Positions 29,046 to 37,455 are shown, counted from the first letter of the stretch. The stretch: DNA of 57,883 nucleotides from a virus (IMGVR_UViG_3300035661_000073:1-57883); one strand, 5' to 3'. The notes: generated by a model from the letters alone, not told the origin. Program-made: numbers and translations.

Positions 29046-29246
29046 ATGAACCAGAACCCCGAAGAATCTGCCCGGAACGCCTTCAAATCGCTCCCTTACG
29101 AGGACCGCTGCCGGATCGTCTACTTCCGGAACCTGGAGCGAGTGGACGAGCTCTTGCCCCAACGGGCGCGGGCTGTGGCTGCGATCAGAGAGATTGGCGG
29201 TCAGATCAAAAACGCTCGTCGCCTGCGCACCGAGTACTTCAAGTAG
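29046..29246 (+). CDS. Small helical protein
   Basis: A 66-residue charged helical protein, MNQNPEESARNAFKSLPYED..., with CGGAG upstream. Its end is followed by a perfect 27-base palindrome. Confidence 0.55.
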   Translation: MNQNPEESARNAFKSLPYEDRCRIVYFRNLERVDELLPQRARAVAAIREIGGQIKNARRLRTEYFK

Positions 29247-29254
29247 CACATGTC

Positions 29255-29281
29255 CAGTAGTCAAGGATTCCTTGACTACTG
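29255..29281. repeat. Perfect 27-base palindrome
   Basis: Arms of 13 bases (CAGTAGTCAAGGA and its exact reverse complement) flank a single central T. It lies between two small genes, 35 bases before the next start. No T-run follows. Its size and perfection suggest a high-affinity operator, a recombination or cleavage site, or a strong mRNA stem. Confidence 0.8.
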
Positions 29282-29316
29282 AAATCCTGTCCAAACCCAT
29301 GAACATTGGAGCCCTC

Positions 29317-29880
29317 ATGAAACTCGCAACCATCCTTTCCCGTGTCGGAGCCTGCTCGGAGGCCCGCGAATGGGCCAAGGGCCAGCCCGATCTCGCCACC
29401 GCCTGGACTGCCTGCCATCACTCCGAATGGATGCTCTGGCTGTTGGGTCGGACCACGCTCGACCAGAACGACCCCCGCCTGCGCCTCATGGCCTGCGATT
29501 TCGCGGAGGCCGTGCTCCACCTGGTGCCCGAGGGCGAGGACCGCCCCAAAAAGGCCATCGAGGTAGCGCGTCGGTTTGCTGCCGGGGAGGCCACCCGCGA
29601 AGAGATGGCCGCCGCCGGGGACGCCGCCTTGGACGCCGCCAGGGACGCCGCCTTGGCCGCCGCCTGGGCCGCCAGGGCCGCCGCCTGGGCCGCCAGGGCC
29701 GCCGCCGGGGACGCCAGGGCCGCCGCCTTGGACGCCGCCTTGGACGCCGCCTTGGACGCCGCCAGGGACGCCGCCGGGGCCGCCAGGGCCGCCGCCTGGG
29801 CAGATCAGTCCGACATCATCCGTCGCTATTTCCCGGAGTGCCCGGAGATCAAACCTGAACTGCTACGAAAGGCCGCGTAG
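29317..29880 (+). CDS. Ala-rich repeat protein (Imm-5-like phage family)
   Basis: A 187-residue protein. ATG at 29317 has GGAG upstream; ATG at 29299 is an alternative. Residues 20-85 resemble a widespread phage and bacterial domain (ACHHSEWMLWLLGR...LRLMACDFAEAVL...DRPKKAIEVARRFAAGEAT) sometimes called a putative immunity protein. Residues 95-165 are extended helical AA-x-DAA/AARAAAW repeats. The DNA there is an imperfect short repeat of GCCGCC and GACGCC units, so slippage-driven length change is likely. It ends IRRYFPECPEIKPELLRKAA. Confidence 0.65.
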   Translation: MKLATILSRVGACSEAREWAKGQPDLATAWTACHHSEWMLWLLGRTTLDQNDPRLRLMACDFAEAVLHLVPEGEDRPKKAIEVARRFAAGEATREEMAAAGDAALDAARDAALAAAWAARAAAWAARAAAGDARAAALDAALDAALDAARDAAGAARAAAWADQSDIIRRYFPECPEIKPELLRKAA

Positions 29881-29941
29881 CGCATGTCCATCCTCCACCC
29901 GCGCCCGGCGGCTCTGGGCACCCCACCGAAAGGGCCACCCC

Positions 29942-30070
29942 ATGACCGATCTCATCAACGCCACCGAATCCGCCGCCGCCCGCGCAGCCAGTGCCGGGCT
30001 CTACGAGGACGCCGCCCTGCTCCTGACCGCCTCCAACGTGCTGGCCGGGTTCCCCCGAGCCGTAGCCTGA
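29942..30070 (+). CDS. Tiny hypothetical protein
   Basis: A 42-residue Ala-rich helical peptide, MTDLINATESAAARAASAG..., with AAGGG upstream. It is the last of the small-gene string. It was retained because of its start context and normal composition. Confidence 0.45.
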   Translation: MTDLINATESAAARAASAGLYEDAALLLTASNVLAGFPRAVA

Positions 30071-30459
30071 CCCCACGATGTGCACCGAGCCGGGGCGGTT
30101 ACCCCGGCGCTTTTGTCTCGCGCACACTTGTAAAATTAAATTAACATGTTGACACGGATTCGCGCCGGTTCCATGATCATTCCCGGTCCACACCAGCCAA
30201 TTCATCACGCCGCTTGCAAGTGCGAATTCCACCGGCCAGGCCGACCCGCCGAAACCGACCGCAAACCCCAGGTAACATCTTGTGGCTCGTTTTCTTGGGA
30301 TTTCACAGCTTGCGATAATGTATATTATGTATTCATGTGACTATACAACCGCACCCATGATTTTAAAGCATATTCTCCATGTGTGCAAGCCCTAGATAAT
30401 ACTGCATTCCTTCGACAACCACCACACTCAACCACAATGCATAAAAATATTAACTTCCC
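30071..30459. other. AT-rich intergenic region before the HNH-AP2 gene
   Basis: About 390 bases with markedly lower GC than the surroundings. It holds TTGACA-17-CATGAT at 30151-30179 and a TATATTATG -10-like box near 30319. A short open frame (30146-30340) has no ribosome site and odd composition, so it is not called. The region may have arrived with the endonuclease gene. Confidence 0.4.
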
Positions 30460-30948
30460 ATGGTGGACCTTATGGAAATTCTCGGAGACGGATTCTGGCC
30501 AAAAGTGAACAAGACCGCGCCTGGCGGCTGCTGGTTGTGGGTGGCTGGCAAGACCAAGTTGGGCTACGGCGCCTACAGCATCGGCGGGTTTAAAGCTGGG
30601 ATGTCCTACGCCCATCGACTGGCGTACGAATCTCTGGTCGGTCCCATCCCCACGGGGAAGGGGATCGACCACGTCTGCTACAGCCGCGCTTGCGTCAACC
30701 CCGCCCACATGCGCTTGGCGGATCGGGCCGAAAACATGCGGAACCGCAAGAAGCCGTCAAACAACACCTCCGGGTTTAAAGGGGTGTCCTGGGATGACGA
30801 GCATCAGAAGTGGCACGCCTGCATCGGCTATGAGGGACGCAAGATCAACTTGGGGTTTTTCACCTCCAAGGAAGATGCCTACGAGAAGTACTGCTGGGCC
30901 GCCAGGATCTTGCATGGCGACTTCGCCAACTTTGGCGAGGCGGTATGA
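30460..30948 (+). CDS. HNH endonuclease with AP2 DNA-binding domain
   Basis: A 162-residue protein; ATG 30472 is an alternative start. Residues 20-95 are an HNH nuclease: CWLWVAGKTKLGYGAYSIGG, AHRLAYESL, then IDHVCYSRACVNPAHMRLA with the His/Asn catalytic pattern. Residues 103-155 are an AP2-type domain (SGFKGVSWDDEHQKWHACIG then INLGFFTSKEDAYEKYCWAA). HNH-AP2 proteins are free-standing homing endonucleases. Its lower GC and AT-rich upstream gap suggest recent transfer. Confidence 0.85.
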   Translation: MVDLMEILGDGFWPKVNKTAPGGCWLWVAGKTKLGYGAYSIGGFKAGMSYAHRLAYESLVGPIPTGKGIDHVCYSRACVNPAHMRLADRAENMRNRKKPSNNTSGFKGVSWDDEHQKWHACIGYEGRKINLGFFTSKEDAYEKYCWAARILHGDFANFGEAV

Positions 30949-31259
30949 GTGGGGGAGATATCTACCCTAGCCACAACGGTCGGGTTATGCACCTGTCAGA
31001 AATGACAGGTCCCCACCTGGACCACGCCCTGGCCAAGCTGCGGGCCCAGGACGCGACCCTGTGCCGGATGCTGGCTGGGGTGGAGCCCGAAATGGCCAAG
31101 ACGTTCCGCAAGGCCATGGCCGCCTGGGCTCCGGCCTTCACCCTGGACGAGATGCTGGAGCGGACCAGGCGCTGGATCGCCCTGCTGGAGGCGGAGCAGG
31201 AGCGCAGAAAAAATATTTCCTGGGAACCCTACCTTAGATCAGAAAAAAAATTATACTGA
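30945..31259 (+). CDS. Hypothetical protein
   Basis: A 104-residue helical protein whose ATG overlaps the HNH-AP2 stop (ATGA). A long helix (DHALAKLRAQDATLCRMLAG) and a C-terminal coiled region are visible. Its stop codon falls inside an ATCAG-type element, as in the 24884 gene. Confidence 0.55.
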   Translation: MSGGDIYPSHNGRVMHLSEMTGPHLDHALAKLRAQDATLCRMLAGVEPEMAKTFRKAMAAWAPAFTLDEMLERTRRWIALLEAEQERRKNISWEPYLRSEKKLY

Positions 31260-31260
31260 T
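31238..31260 (+). promoter_or_regulatory. ATCAG-N13-CTGAT element, copy 4
   Basis: Both arms are perfect. The 13-base spacer is a run of A followed by TTATA, giving TATACT as a -10. It lies 25 bases before the first gene of the recombination block (31285), as expected for a promoter. Confidence 0.6.
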
Positions 31261-31284
31261 ATAGCCAGGTAAAGGAGCCCTAAG

Positions 31285-32202
31285 ATGAGCGTGAAGGACC
31301 GCATCAACGCGATGTTCCCGGGCGACGGGAACAAGGCTATCAGAGCAAAAATCTACCGGACACCTGGGATCATGGCAGGCGAGCCCACCGACGAGCAGAT
31401 TCGGCAGGCGGTCGGCGAGGGCGGGGAAGGGGAGTCCGACACTGAGCCCCCCCAGTCGGCGCCGGCCCTGGTCAAGGCGGTCCCCGATCAGGTGGCCGAG
31501 TTGCTGGCCAAGGTGCCGACCATCGTGGTCAAGACTGCCCAGGACTACGAGCAGGCGGCCCGGTGGTTCGCTTCGCTCAAGGCCATGGCCAAGGTGGTCG
31601 AGGACCGCCGGGGCGAACTCAAGGCGCCGCACCTGGCCGAGGGCAAGCGCATCGACGCCGAGGCCAAGGTCATGCAGGAACTCCTGGCCAAGGTGCTGGA
31701 CCCCATCGCCAAGCAGATGGCCGGGTTCAAGGCCAGGGAGGCGGAGGAACTGCGCCGGCAGGAGGAGGAGCGCCAGGCGGCCATCGCTGCCGAGCAGGCC
31801 CGGCTGGCGGCCGAGGCGGAGCGGGCCCAGGCCGCCGTGGCGGTGGTCGAGACCCAGGCCGAGGAGGACCCATTCCTGGCCGCCATCCTGGAGGACCAGA
31901 TCAGCGAGACCCGGCAGCAGGCCGGCATCGCCGCCGTGGCCCTGGCCATTGGGGTGGACGAAGCGGCCCTGCCCGAGGTGCCCAAGGCGGTGACCGCCGC
32001 CGGGGTGCGGGCGGTGAGCCGGTGGAAGTGGCGGATCACCGACGATGGCCTGGTCCCCCGGGCGATGTGCAGCCCGGATGAACGGAAGTTGAACGAATTC
32101 GTCCGCGCCTGCAAGGCCAACGGCCAGCCCATCGAGGCCCACGCCCACGCCTACGAGGGCATCGAGATATACGAAGAACTTTCCATTGAAGGGGGGAGGT
32201 AA
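31285..32202 (+). CDS. Coiled-coil protein of the recombination block
   Basis: A 305-residue protein. The core is a long coiled coil (about 60-210), including AREAEELRRQEEERQAAIAA. The C-terminus has SRWKWRITDDGLVPRAMCSPDE, then IEAHAHAYEGIEIYEE. This matches the 'ITD--LVPR-----D--K' ending of phage proteins that lie next to ERF, RecT or Sak recombinases. It is three bases upstream of the putative annealing protein. It may be a partner or exonuclease regulator of the recombinase. Confidence 0.6.
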   Translation: MSVKDRINAMFPGDGNKAIRAKIYRTPGIMAGEPTDEQIRQAVGEGGEGESDTEPPQSAPALVKAVPDQVAELLAKVPTIVVKTAQDYEQAARWFASLKAMAKVVEDRRGELKAPHLAEGKRIDAEAKVMQELLAKVLDPIAKQMAGFKAREAEELRRQEEERQAAIAAEQARLAAEAERAQAAVAVVETQAEEDPFLAAILEDQISETRQQAGIAAVALAIGVDEAALPEVPKAVTAAGVRAVSRWKWRITDDGLVPRAMCSPDERKLNEFVRACKANGQPIEAHAHAYEGIEIYEELSIEGGR

Positions 32203-32204
32203 CC

Positions 32205-33716
32205 ATGACCCACGAAGTGGCAACCCTTGACCGTGCATCGATGCGGATGCACACGGTTCCCAACTATGAGGAGGCCATCAACAGCCTCCAGGCCCGCCGT
32301 GATCTGGTGCTCCAGATGATGGAAAAGGTGCTCCAGCCGGGCGTCCACTACGGCCTGATCCCTGGCTGCGGCAACAAGCCCAGCCTGTTCCTGCCCGGCG
32401 CCGAACAGTTGTCCAGCACCTTCAACTTCTGCCCCCGCTACAAGAAGACCATCACCCGCGAGGGGCAGCACCTGATCTGCGATATGATCTGTGAACTCTA
32501 CCTGCCGGACGGGACGTTTGTGGGCGAGGGCACGGCCATGTGCTCCACCTACGAGACCAAGTACCGCTACCGGCAGGGGGTCGGTGAGCCCACGGGCCAG
32601 CCGGTCCCCAAGAAATACTGGGACCTGAAAAAGACGGACTTCAAGGCCGCCCAGGAATCCATCGGCGGGGCCGGGTTCACGGTCAAGAAGATCGACAACC
32701 AGTGGGCGATCTGCACCGTGGTCGAAAAATCCGAGAACCCCGACCTGGCCGACCAGTGGAACACCGTGGTCAAGATGGGCGCCAAGCGGGCTTTCGTCCA
32801 CGCGGTCCGCACCGCCACCGGCACCGCCGACGTGTTCACTCAGGACTTGGAGGACTTCCGCGACTCCTACGGCCAGGTCATCGACGCCGAGGTGCTGCCG
32901 CCCGCCACCACCACCGCCACCCAGGCCCCGGCTGCGCCCACCCCCAAGCCCGCCGGCAACGACGCCTGGGAAGCGGCCCTGGCTGAACTGGACGCGGCCA
33001 CCCAGGGGATGCCCCGGGACACCCGTGAATCCCTGCTGCGCCTGTGGGCCAAGGAGGACCCGGCGAAGATCGGTGACCTCCGCAAGGAGATCGCCACCCT
33101 CAAAGACTCCCTGGCTAACGGCTGGGACGCCAAGGCCGAGAACCTGTTCAAGGCCAACCTGAAGGTGCTGAAAGGGATCTTCGAGGACGGCGGGCAGGCG
33201 GACCGGTACAAGGGCGAGAACGACCACTGGCAGGCCCGCCGGAACGCCGAGGCCGCCGGCCCGGTGCTGCGCGACATGGAGGCCCGGGTGGGCAAACTCC
33301 AGGGCGCTCTGACCACCGCCCTGGCGAAGAAGTCCGCCCCCGCCGGTAAGCCGGCCCCCCAGGATGAGGAACACCGTCGCCCGGACGCCATGAAGCCGCC
33401 GATTCCGAAGGAGGTGGACGAATTCGTGGATGGCATGGCCACCCCGCTGCCCAAGCCCGGGACCCCCGAATTCAAGGCCATGGCCTCCGGTGCACTGAAC
33501 GCCGCCTGCTCCCGCCTGTTTGCCCACTACAAGGCCAAGGCGCTGGCCAAGGACGACGCCGGCCTGGCCGCCCTGGTCAAGGACAAGCGCAACCAGGTGA
33601 TGGGTAGCCTCAAGATCCCCGCCGAGGCCCACTACGACGAGAAGGTCATGGCCCTGGCCAAGGCCATCGAGAAGGAAGCGGACCACCTGAAGATTCCGTC
33701 CACCCCGGCGGCCTAG
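32205..33716 (+). CDS. Putative phage recombination / ssDNA-annealing protein
   Basis: A 503-residue protein. Residues 1-190 carry a conserved phage and plasmid pattern: VHYGLIPGCGNKPSLFLPGA, then CSTYETKYRYRQG, then WNTVVKMGAKRAFVHAVRTATGTAD. I associate this with single-strand annealing or recombination cassettes. A Pro/Ala linker leads to a helical C-terminal half (about 250-503). It is cotranscribed with the coiled-coil protein and followed by OB-fold, initiator-like and helicase-loader genes. The function is inferred from family pattern and neighbours. Confidence 0.55.
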   Translation: MTHEVATLDRASMRMHTVPNYEEAINSLQARRDLVLQMMEKVLQPGVHYGLIPGCGNKPSLFLPGAEQLSSTFNFCPRYKKTITREGQHLICDMICELYLPDGTFVGEGTAMCSTYETKYRYRQGVGEPTGQPVPKKYWDLKKTDFKAAQESIGGAGFTVKKIDNQWAICTVVEKSENPDLADQWNTVVKMGAKRAFVHAVRTATGTADVFTQDLEDFRDSYGQVIDAEVLPPATTTATQAPAAPTPKPAGNDAWEAALAELDAATQGMPRDTRESLLRLWAKEDPAKIGDLRKEIATLKDSLANGWDAKAENLFKANLKVLKGIFEDGGQADRYKGENDHWQARRNAEAAGPVLRDMEARVGKLQGALTTALAKKSAPAGKPAPQDEEHRRPDAMKPPIPKEVDEFVDGMATPLPKPGTPEFKAMASGALNAACSRLFAHYKAKALAKDDAGLAALVKDKRNQVMGSLKIPAEAHYDEKVMALAKAIEKEADHLKIPSTPAA

Positions 33717-33719
33717 TCC

Positions 33720-34037
33720 ATGATCTCCGTCTCGCACCACACCGTCGGCGGCCCGGTCACCGGAACCATCCTCCGGGGCCGGGAACCGATGCCGTGGCTG
33801 CTGTTCACCATCACCACCCACGCCCAAGTCTGGGATAGGAACGGCAAGCCGGTGACCTATCCCGTGAAGGAACGAGTCCTCGTTCAGGGCGCCGCCAATG
33901 TGCAGGCCCTGGCTGACCGTATTCGCCCGGGGGTGTCAGTGCTGGCCATCGGCCAGGGAGTCCCCGCCCATGTTGTGGCGGCGGACGCCGATGTCCGAGG
34001 GTCCGTACTTCTCGCCCAACTCATACAAACCGTCTAG
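33720..34037 (+). CDS. Small OB-fold-like protein
   Basis: A 105-residue protein, four bases after the preceding gene. Strands GPVTGTILRG, PWLLFTITTHAQVW, KERVLVQGAANV and VSVLAIGQGVPAHVV follow the order of a single-strand-binding OB fold (PriB or SSB-like). It lacks the acidic tail of the SSB at 38211. A role in replication or recombination is inferred. Confidence 0.45.
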   Translation: MISVSHHTVGGPVTGTILRGREPMPWLLFTITTHAQVWDRNGKPVTYPVKERVLVQGAANVQALADRIRPGVSVLAIGQGVPAHVVAADADVRGSVLLAQLIQTV

Positions 34038-34045
34038 GAGGAGTC

Positions 34046-34486
34046 ATGGAGTTGCAATGCCCCCACTGTGGGTTCTGGGTCCCTGTCACCGGAGCCGGTT
34101 CCAAGATGGTCGTGAAGAAGAAAGGCAGCGCCCGTCCCCTGAAAGACCCCGATGCACCGCCGCCGCCCAAGAAGGGGCTGAAGGAACTCCTGGGGGACCA
34201 CTATGACCAGTACTGGATCCTCGCGTCGCTGTGGACCAAGGACAAGAACCATCGCCCGATGGAGTCGGCCATGCGCTACATGGACCACATCCATGTCGGC
34301 GCCACCGATGCCCAGATCCTGGCCGAGGGGCACCGTCTCAAGCGCACCACCAGCGATCCGAAGTATATGCCGCAACTGGCCAAGTGGCTTGCCGGTCAGG
34401 ACTTCCTCGCCGCCCCGCCGCCCGACCTGCCCACCGGTACGGAAGGCACCCCGAACCGCTGGCAGGGGAGGGCCCATGCAGAATAG
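34046..34486 (+). CDS. Replication initiator-like / loader partner protein
   Basis: A 146-residue protein with TAGGAGGAG upstream. An N-terminal CPHCGFW half-finger is followed by a helical domain (DHYDQYWILASLWTKDKN) that ends SDPKYMPQLAKWLAGQDF. The ending matches the 'kyiP-p-tWL----w' helicase-partner domain of phage replication proteins such as DnaT and lambda O-like proteins. It overlaps the loader gene by 11 bases, supporting a joint role in helicase recruitment. Confidence 0.55.
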   Translation: MELQCPHCGFWVPVTGAGSKMVVKKKGSARPLKDPDAPPPPKKGLKELLGDHYDQYWILASLWTKDKNHRPMESAMRYMDHIHVGATDAQILAEGHRLKRTTSDPKYMPQLAKWLAGQDFLAAPPPDLPTGTEGTPNRWQGRAHAE

Positions 34487-35225
34487 GGCCCTGCCACCGC
34501 CAATCCTCAACCTGAATCTGCAACGGCAGTTGGACTTCGAGGAAATTTTCGAAGCCGACCAGGCGGAAGGGTTCGCATCCCGGATCCGCGCCGAGTTGTT
34601 CGCCATCGGAGTCCCGCCGCGCCTGCAAAAGGCCGGTCTAGATCTGGTGCCGGGGGCGGTCAAGGCCCTGAAAAGCTGGCAGGAATTCCCGATCCGGAAC
34701 CTGGGTCTGGTGGGTCCTCCGGGGTGCGGCAAGTCCATGGCTCTGGTCTACCGGATGATCCAGACGATGCGCCAGGAGATGGCCGAGGCCGGCCCCCGGA
34801 GGATCGAGGAGACCGAGAAGGGGCCGCGCCAGGTCGTGCCCAGCCTCAAGACCGAGTTCAAGTGGATCGGCTGGCCGGCCATGGCCCGCCGCATGAAATC
34901 GCTGGCCGCACAGAAGCGGTGGGATGACCCCGCCGTCACCGTGGAACCCCTGCTGACCTGGATCAAACAGTGGCCGGAGCGCCGGGTCCTGGTCATGGAC
35001 GACATCGGTGAGGAAAACCCTGGCGGCTACCCGTCCGAGCAGCTGGCCCTGCTGGTGGACGAGGCGGACGGCTATGAGGGCCGGGTGTTCTGGACTTCCA
35101 ACCATACCGTCGAGCAGTTGGGGGAGTTGTACTCCCACCGACTGGTGAGCCGGCTGACCGGGATGAGCCCGGATGCTGTGCTCCCGCCCGACCTACCCGA
35201 CCTTCGCATCAGGAGGAGCGAATGA
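34476..35225 (+). CDS. DnaC-like helicase loader (AAA+ ATPase)
   Basis: A 249-residue protein; ATG 34476 has GGGGAGGG upstream. Walker A is GPPGCGKS (80-87) and Walker B is RVLVMDDIGEE (about 171-181), followed by a sensor-like WTSNHTVEQLGE and an Arg-rich SHRLVSRLTG. The order and size match DnaC and DnaI. As no phage helicase or polymerase is recognised, it probably loads host DnaB at the phage origin. Confidence 0.8.
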   Translation: MQNRALPPPILNLNLQRQLDFEEIFEADQAEGFASRIRAELFAIGVPPRLQKAGLDLVPGAVKALKSWQEFPIRNLGLVGPPGCGKSMALVYRMIQTMRQEMAEAGPRRIEETEKGPRQVVPSLKTEFKWIGWPAMARRMKSLAAQKRWDDPAVTVEPLLTWIKQWPERRVLVMDDIGEENPGGYPSEQLALLVDEADGYEGRVFWTSNHTVEQLGELYSHRLVSRLTGMSPDAVLPPDLPDLRIRRSE

Positions 35226-35308
35226 CCACTACCGACAACATGAAGGTGCTCATGGGGATGCTGATCGTCGGCGGGTTGTTCGCCATTCTGCTGGGGCAGT
35301 TCCGGTGA
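35222..35308 (+). CDS. Tiny membrane peptide
   Basis: A 28-residue peptide, MTTTDNMKVLMGMLIVGGLF..., with one hydrophobic span. The start overlaps the loader stop (ATGA), and its stop overlaps the next GTG. It is small but well placed for translation. Confidence 0.45.
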   Translation: MTTTDNMKVLMGMLIVGGLFAILLGQFR

Positions 35309-35625
35309 ATCGCCACTCCGGCCTCATCCCACTACGGGGCGGCAACGAGGCCCGGATGGACCTGGCCTTCCCCAAGGACATCGAGGCCACCTGCTACTAC
35401 TGCGGTGACCCGATCCTGATCCGGTCCTGCGAGCGGGCCGATCCGCCCGACTACCACCTGATCACCGCCATCAACGAGATCAAGCCCATCGCCACCTGTG
35501 GCAAACATCCCTGTGTCTGGAAAGACACCGAACGCCAGGACGCGCTGTTCAACTACGTGCTGCGCGAACAGAACCTAAACAAACCGGCCGGCCTTCCGGC
35601 CCCGCATGGAGTAACCCGCTCATGA
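35305..35625 (+). CDS. Cys-rich hypothetical protein
   Basis: A 106-residue protein with a GTG start overlapping the preceding stop. Potential zinc ligands are CYYCGDPIL, C at IRSCERAD, and CGKHPC. The function is unknown; a nucleic-acid-binding zinc domain is likely. Confidence 0.55.
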   Translation: MNRHSGLIPLRGGNEARMDLAFPKDIEATCYYCGDPILIRSCERADPPDYHLITAINEIKPIATCGKHPCVWKDTERQDALFNYVLREQNLNKPAGLPAPHGVTRS

Positions 35626-36947
35626 TCGACCCCAATGACCTCTCCTCCGCCCTCCGGGGCATCCTCCTCCTGCACAAGTCGGAGAACTTGACGCGCAATG
35701 TGCTGGCCATGCTGGGCCTGGCCCAGCTGGATTTCGGCGGGCCGGTCCGCATCATCTGGGACACCGAGGAGATCACCGTCGAGGCCAAGCCCATGGCCCC
35801 GGTCTGCACCTGTCTGGCCGAGCCCAAGGACCCGAAGGTCTACCGGGTGAAGGACGACCTGCACTCCACCCGGTGTCACCTGGCCATGTGGGACCACCTG
35901 ATCCGCCACCCCTGGTTGGTGGAGATGGACAGCGACGACGACCAGGCGCTCTATTCCTTCCAGTGGCCCCGGGACATTTCCGCCTACCGCGCCACCATCC
36001 AGGCCACCTTCGGGGAGTTGGACGATGACGCTCTATGGGCCAACTTCCAGCGGTCCTGGCAGGGCATCGTGGATCGGATGCCGGAGCCGCGCCCGTCCCT
36101 GGCGGACCGGACCATGGGGACCGGGGACATCCAGGAGCAGGCGGTGGGGGTGGAAGCCCCACTGGAGCCCCAGGAAGTGAGCGCGGTGGGCATGGACTTC
36201 GGGGACCTGGACTTCGACGCCCTGCCGGCTCCGGCCGACGCGCCGACCCAGGAGGCTGACTTCGAGCCGCCCATGGTGGCGATCCTGGAGCAGCCGCACA
36301 CCCCGGCCAAGCGGGTGCTGGTGGTGGAGACAACCGCCGAGCCCGGGAGCGAACTGACCGTGGTGCATGGCGCCGGCAACCCGGCGGTGGAGGCCGCTGC
36401 CCAGGCGGTGCTGGACGCCCAGGAAACCAAACGGGGTCGGGGGCGACCGAAGGGCACCGGCAAGCACCAGAAGGCCAGGGCCATCGAATCTGACCCCGGG
36501 GCGGTGGAACCCGAGGCCGAGGGTCAGCCCATCCCCGCCTGCAAGCGGTTCGCCCTGCTGTTCCTGGAGGAGATCGACCGCCTGACCACCGAGGCCGAGG
36601 CCATCGGCACCGCCGACAAGTTCCCCATCGACCAGATCCGCGACCTGAAAACCAGCCTGGACCGGATGGCCCTGCGGGCGGCCCACCTCGAATTCCGGGG
36701 CGCCCACAACCTGGACGACCCGTCCGCCATCAACCCGCTGATCGAGGTGTCCCTGGCTAACGTCACCGCCCAGGTCAACGCGGCGGTGCGGGACCTGGGT
36801 CTGGCGCCCGAGAAGCCCAAGACCTGGGAGGACTTCCAGAAGAACGTCAAGGAGGCGGTGGAACTCTCGAAGGATGTGCTGGGGGTGATGTCCCAGATGG
36901 GCGCGGCCCCGGCGATCCAGGAGTCCGCGAAACCGGCGGCGGCATGA
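35622..36947 (+). CDS. AT-hook-containing protein of unknown function
   Basis: A 441-residue protein, ATGA-coupled at both ends. The N-terminal domain (1-170) is alpha/beta. The middle is acidic and low-complexity, and at about residues 268-280 it carries KRGRGRPKGTGK, a classic AT-hook. The C-terminal 150 residues are helical (FALLFLEEIDRLTTEAEAIG). It probably binds AT-rich DNA; the AT-rich intergenic elements would be natural targets. Confidence 0.6.
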   Translation: MIDPNDLSSALRGILLLHKSENLTRNVLAMLGLAQLDFGGPVRIIWDTEEITVEAKPMAPVCTCLAEPKDPKVYRVKDDLHSTRCHLAMWDHLIRHPWLVEMDSDDDQALYSFQWPRDISAYRATIQATFGELDDDALWANFQRSWQGIVDRMPEPRPSLADRTMGTGDIQEQAVGVEAPLEPQEVSAVGMDFGDLDFDALPAPADAPTQEADFEPPMVAILEQPHTPAKRVLVVETTAEPGSELTVVHGAGNPAVEAAAQAVLDAQETKRGRGRPKGTGKHQKARAIESDPGAVEPEAEGQPIPACKRFALLFLEEIDRLTTEAEAIGTADKFPIDQIRDLKTSLDRMALRAAHLEFRGAHNLDDPSAINPLIEVSLANVTAQVNAAVRDLGLAPEKPKTWEDFQKNVKEAVELSKDVLGVMSQMGAAPAIQESAKPAAA

Positions 36948-37363
36948 GCCTGCTGCGCGAGCCGTCATCCGAGCCGACCCGCTGGGAGCAGTTGACCCGG
37001 CGGCCCAAGGCGGTGCCCAAGGCCCGCAACATGGCCCGCGACAAAGACCGCCTTTTCGACAACAAACTGGAGGCGGACTATGCCGAGCACCTGGAGGCGG
37101 AGCGCCAGGCCGGACGGATCGCCCGCTGGTGGCCCAAGCCGTTCAAGGTGCGCCTGGCCAACCGCTGCTGGTATGAGGCGGACTTCCTGGTGCAACTCCC
37201 GGACGGTGCGCTTGAAATACATGAAACGAAAGGCTTTATGCGGGATGACGCGCTGCTGAAGTTGAAGTTCCTGGTGCAGACCTACCCCTTCAACCTGGTG
37301 GTCATCACCAAGGGGAAGGTGCGCGGCGGCTACGTCTGGAACGAGCAACCTTTCCTTCCTTAA
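36944..37363 (+). CDS. DUF1064-like PDDEXK nuclease
   Basis: A 139-residue protein. The pattern NKLEADYAEHLEAERQAGRI, then CWYEADFLVQLPDGALEIHETKG (split by the turn) follows the E...D-x(n)-E-x-K layout of DUF1064 and VRR-NUC-type PDDEXK nucleases. E84 to K92 is the likely active-site edge. Such proteins act as Holliday-junction or general phage nucleases. It sits at the end of the recombination block. Confidence 0.7.
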   Translation: MSLLREPSSEPTRWEQLTRRPKAVPKARNMARDKDRLFDNKLEADYAEHLEAERQAGRIARWWPKPFKVRLANRCWYEADFLVQLPDGALEIHETKGFMRDDALLKLKFLVQTYPFNLVVITKGKVRGGYVWNEQPFLP

Positions 37364-37382
37364 TTGGTGGCAGATGTTGATC

Positions 37383-37405
37383 ATCAGCATTAAAATTAAT
37401 CTGTT
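37383..37405 (+). promoter_or_regulatory. ATCAG-N13-CTGAT family element, copy 5
   Basis: ATCAG, 13 bases CATTAAAATTAAT, CTGTT. The -10-like box is TAATCT. It lies in the 92-base gap after the nuclease gene and 50 bases before the next start. Confidence 0.55.
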
Positions 37406-37455
37406 CCTGATCACCCCGCCGGGGGGTGTCCCGGCCTTTTGCGAGGAGACCGACA

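Noticed and set aside
29610-29810. Regular short repeats considered as a CRISPR array
   Set aside because: Units are 6-12 bases, have no spacers and remain in frame within a coding sequence.
30146-30340. A 64-residue frame in the AT-rich gap
   Set aside because: No ribosome site, no neighbour coupling, irregular composition, and it overlaps promoter-like boxes.
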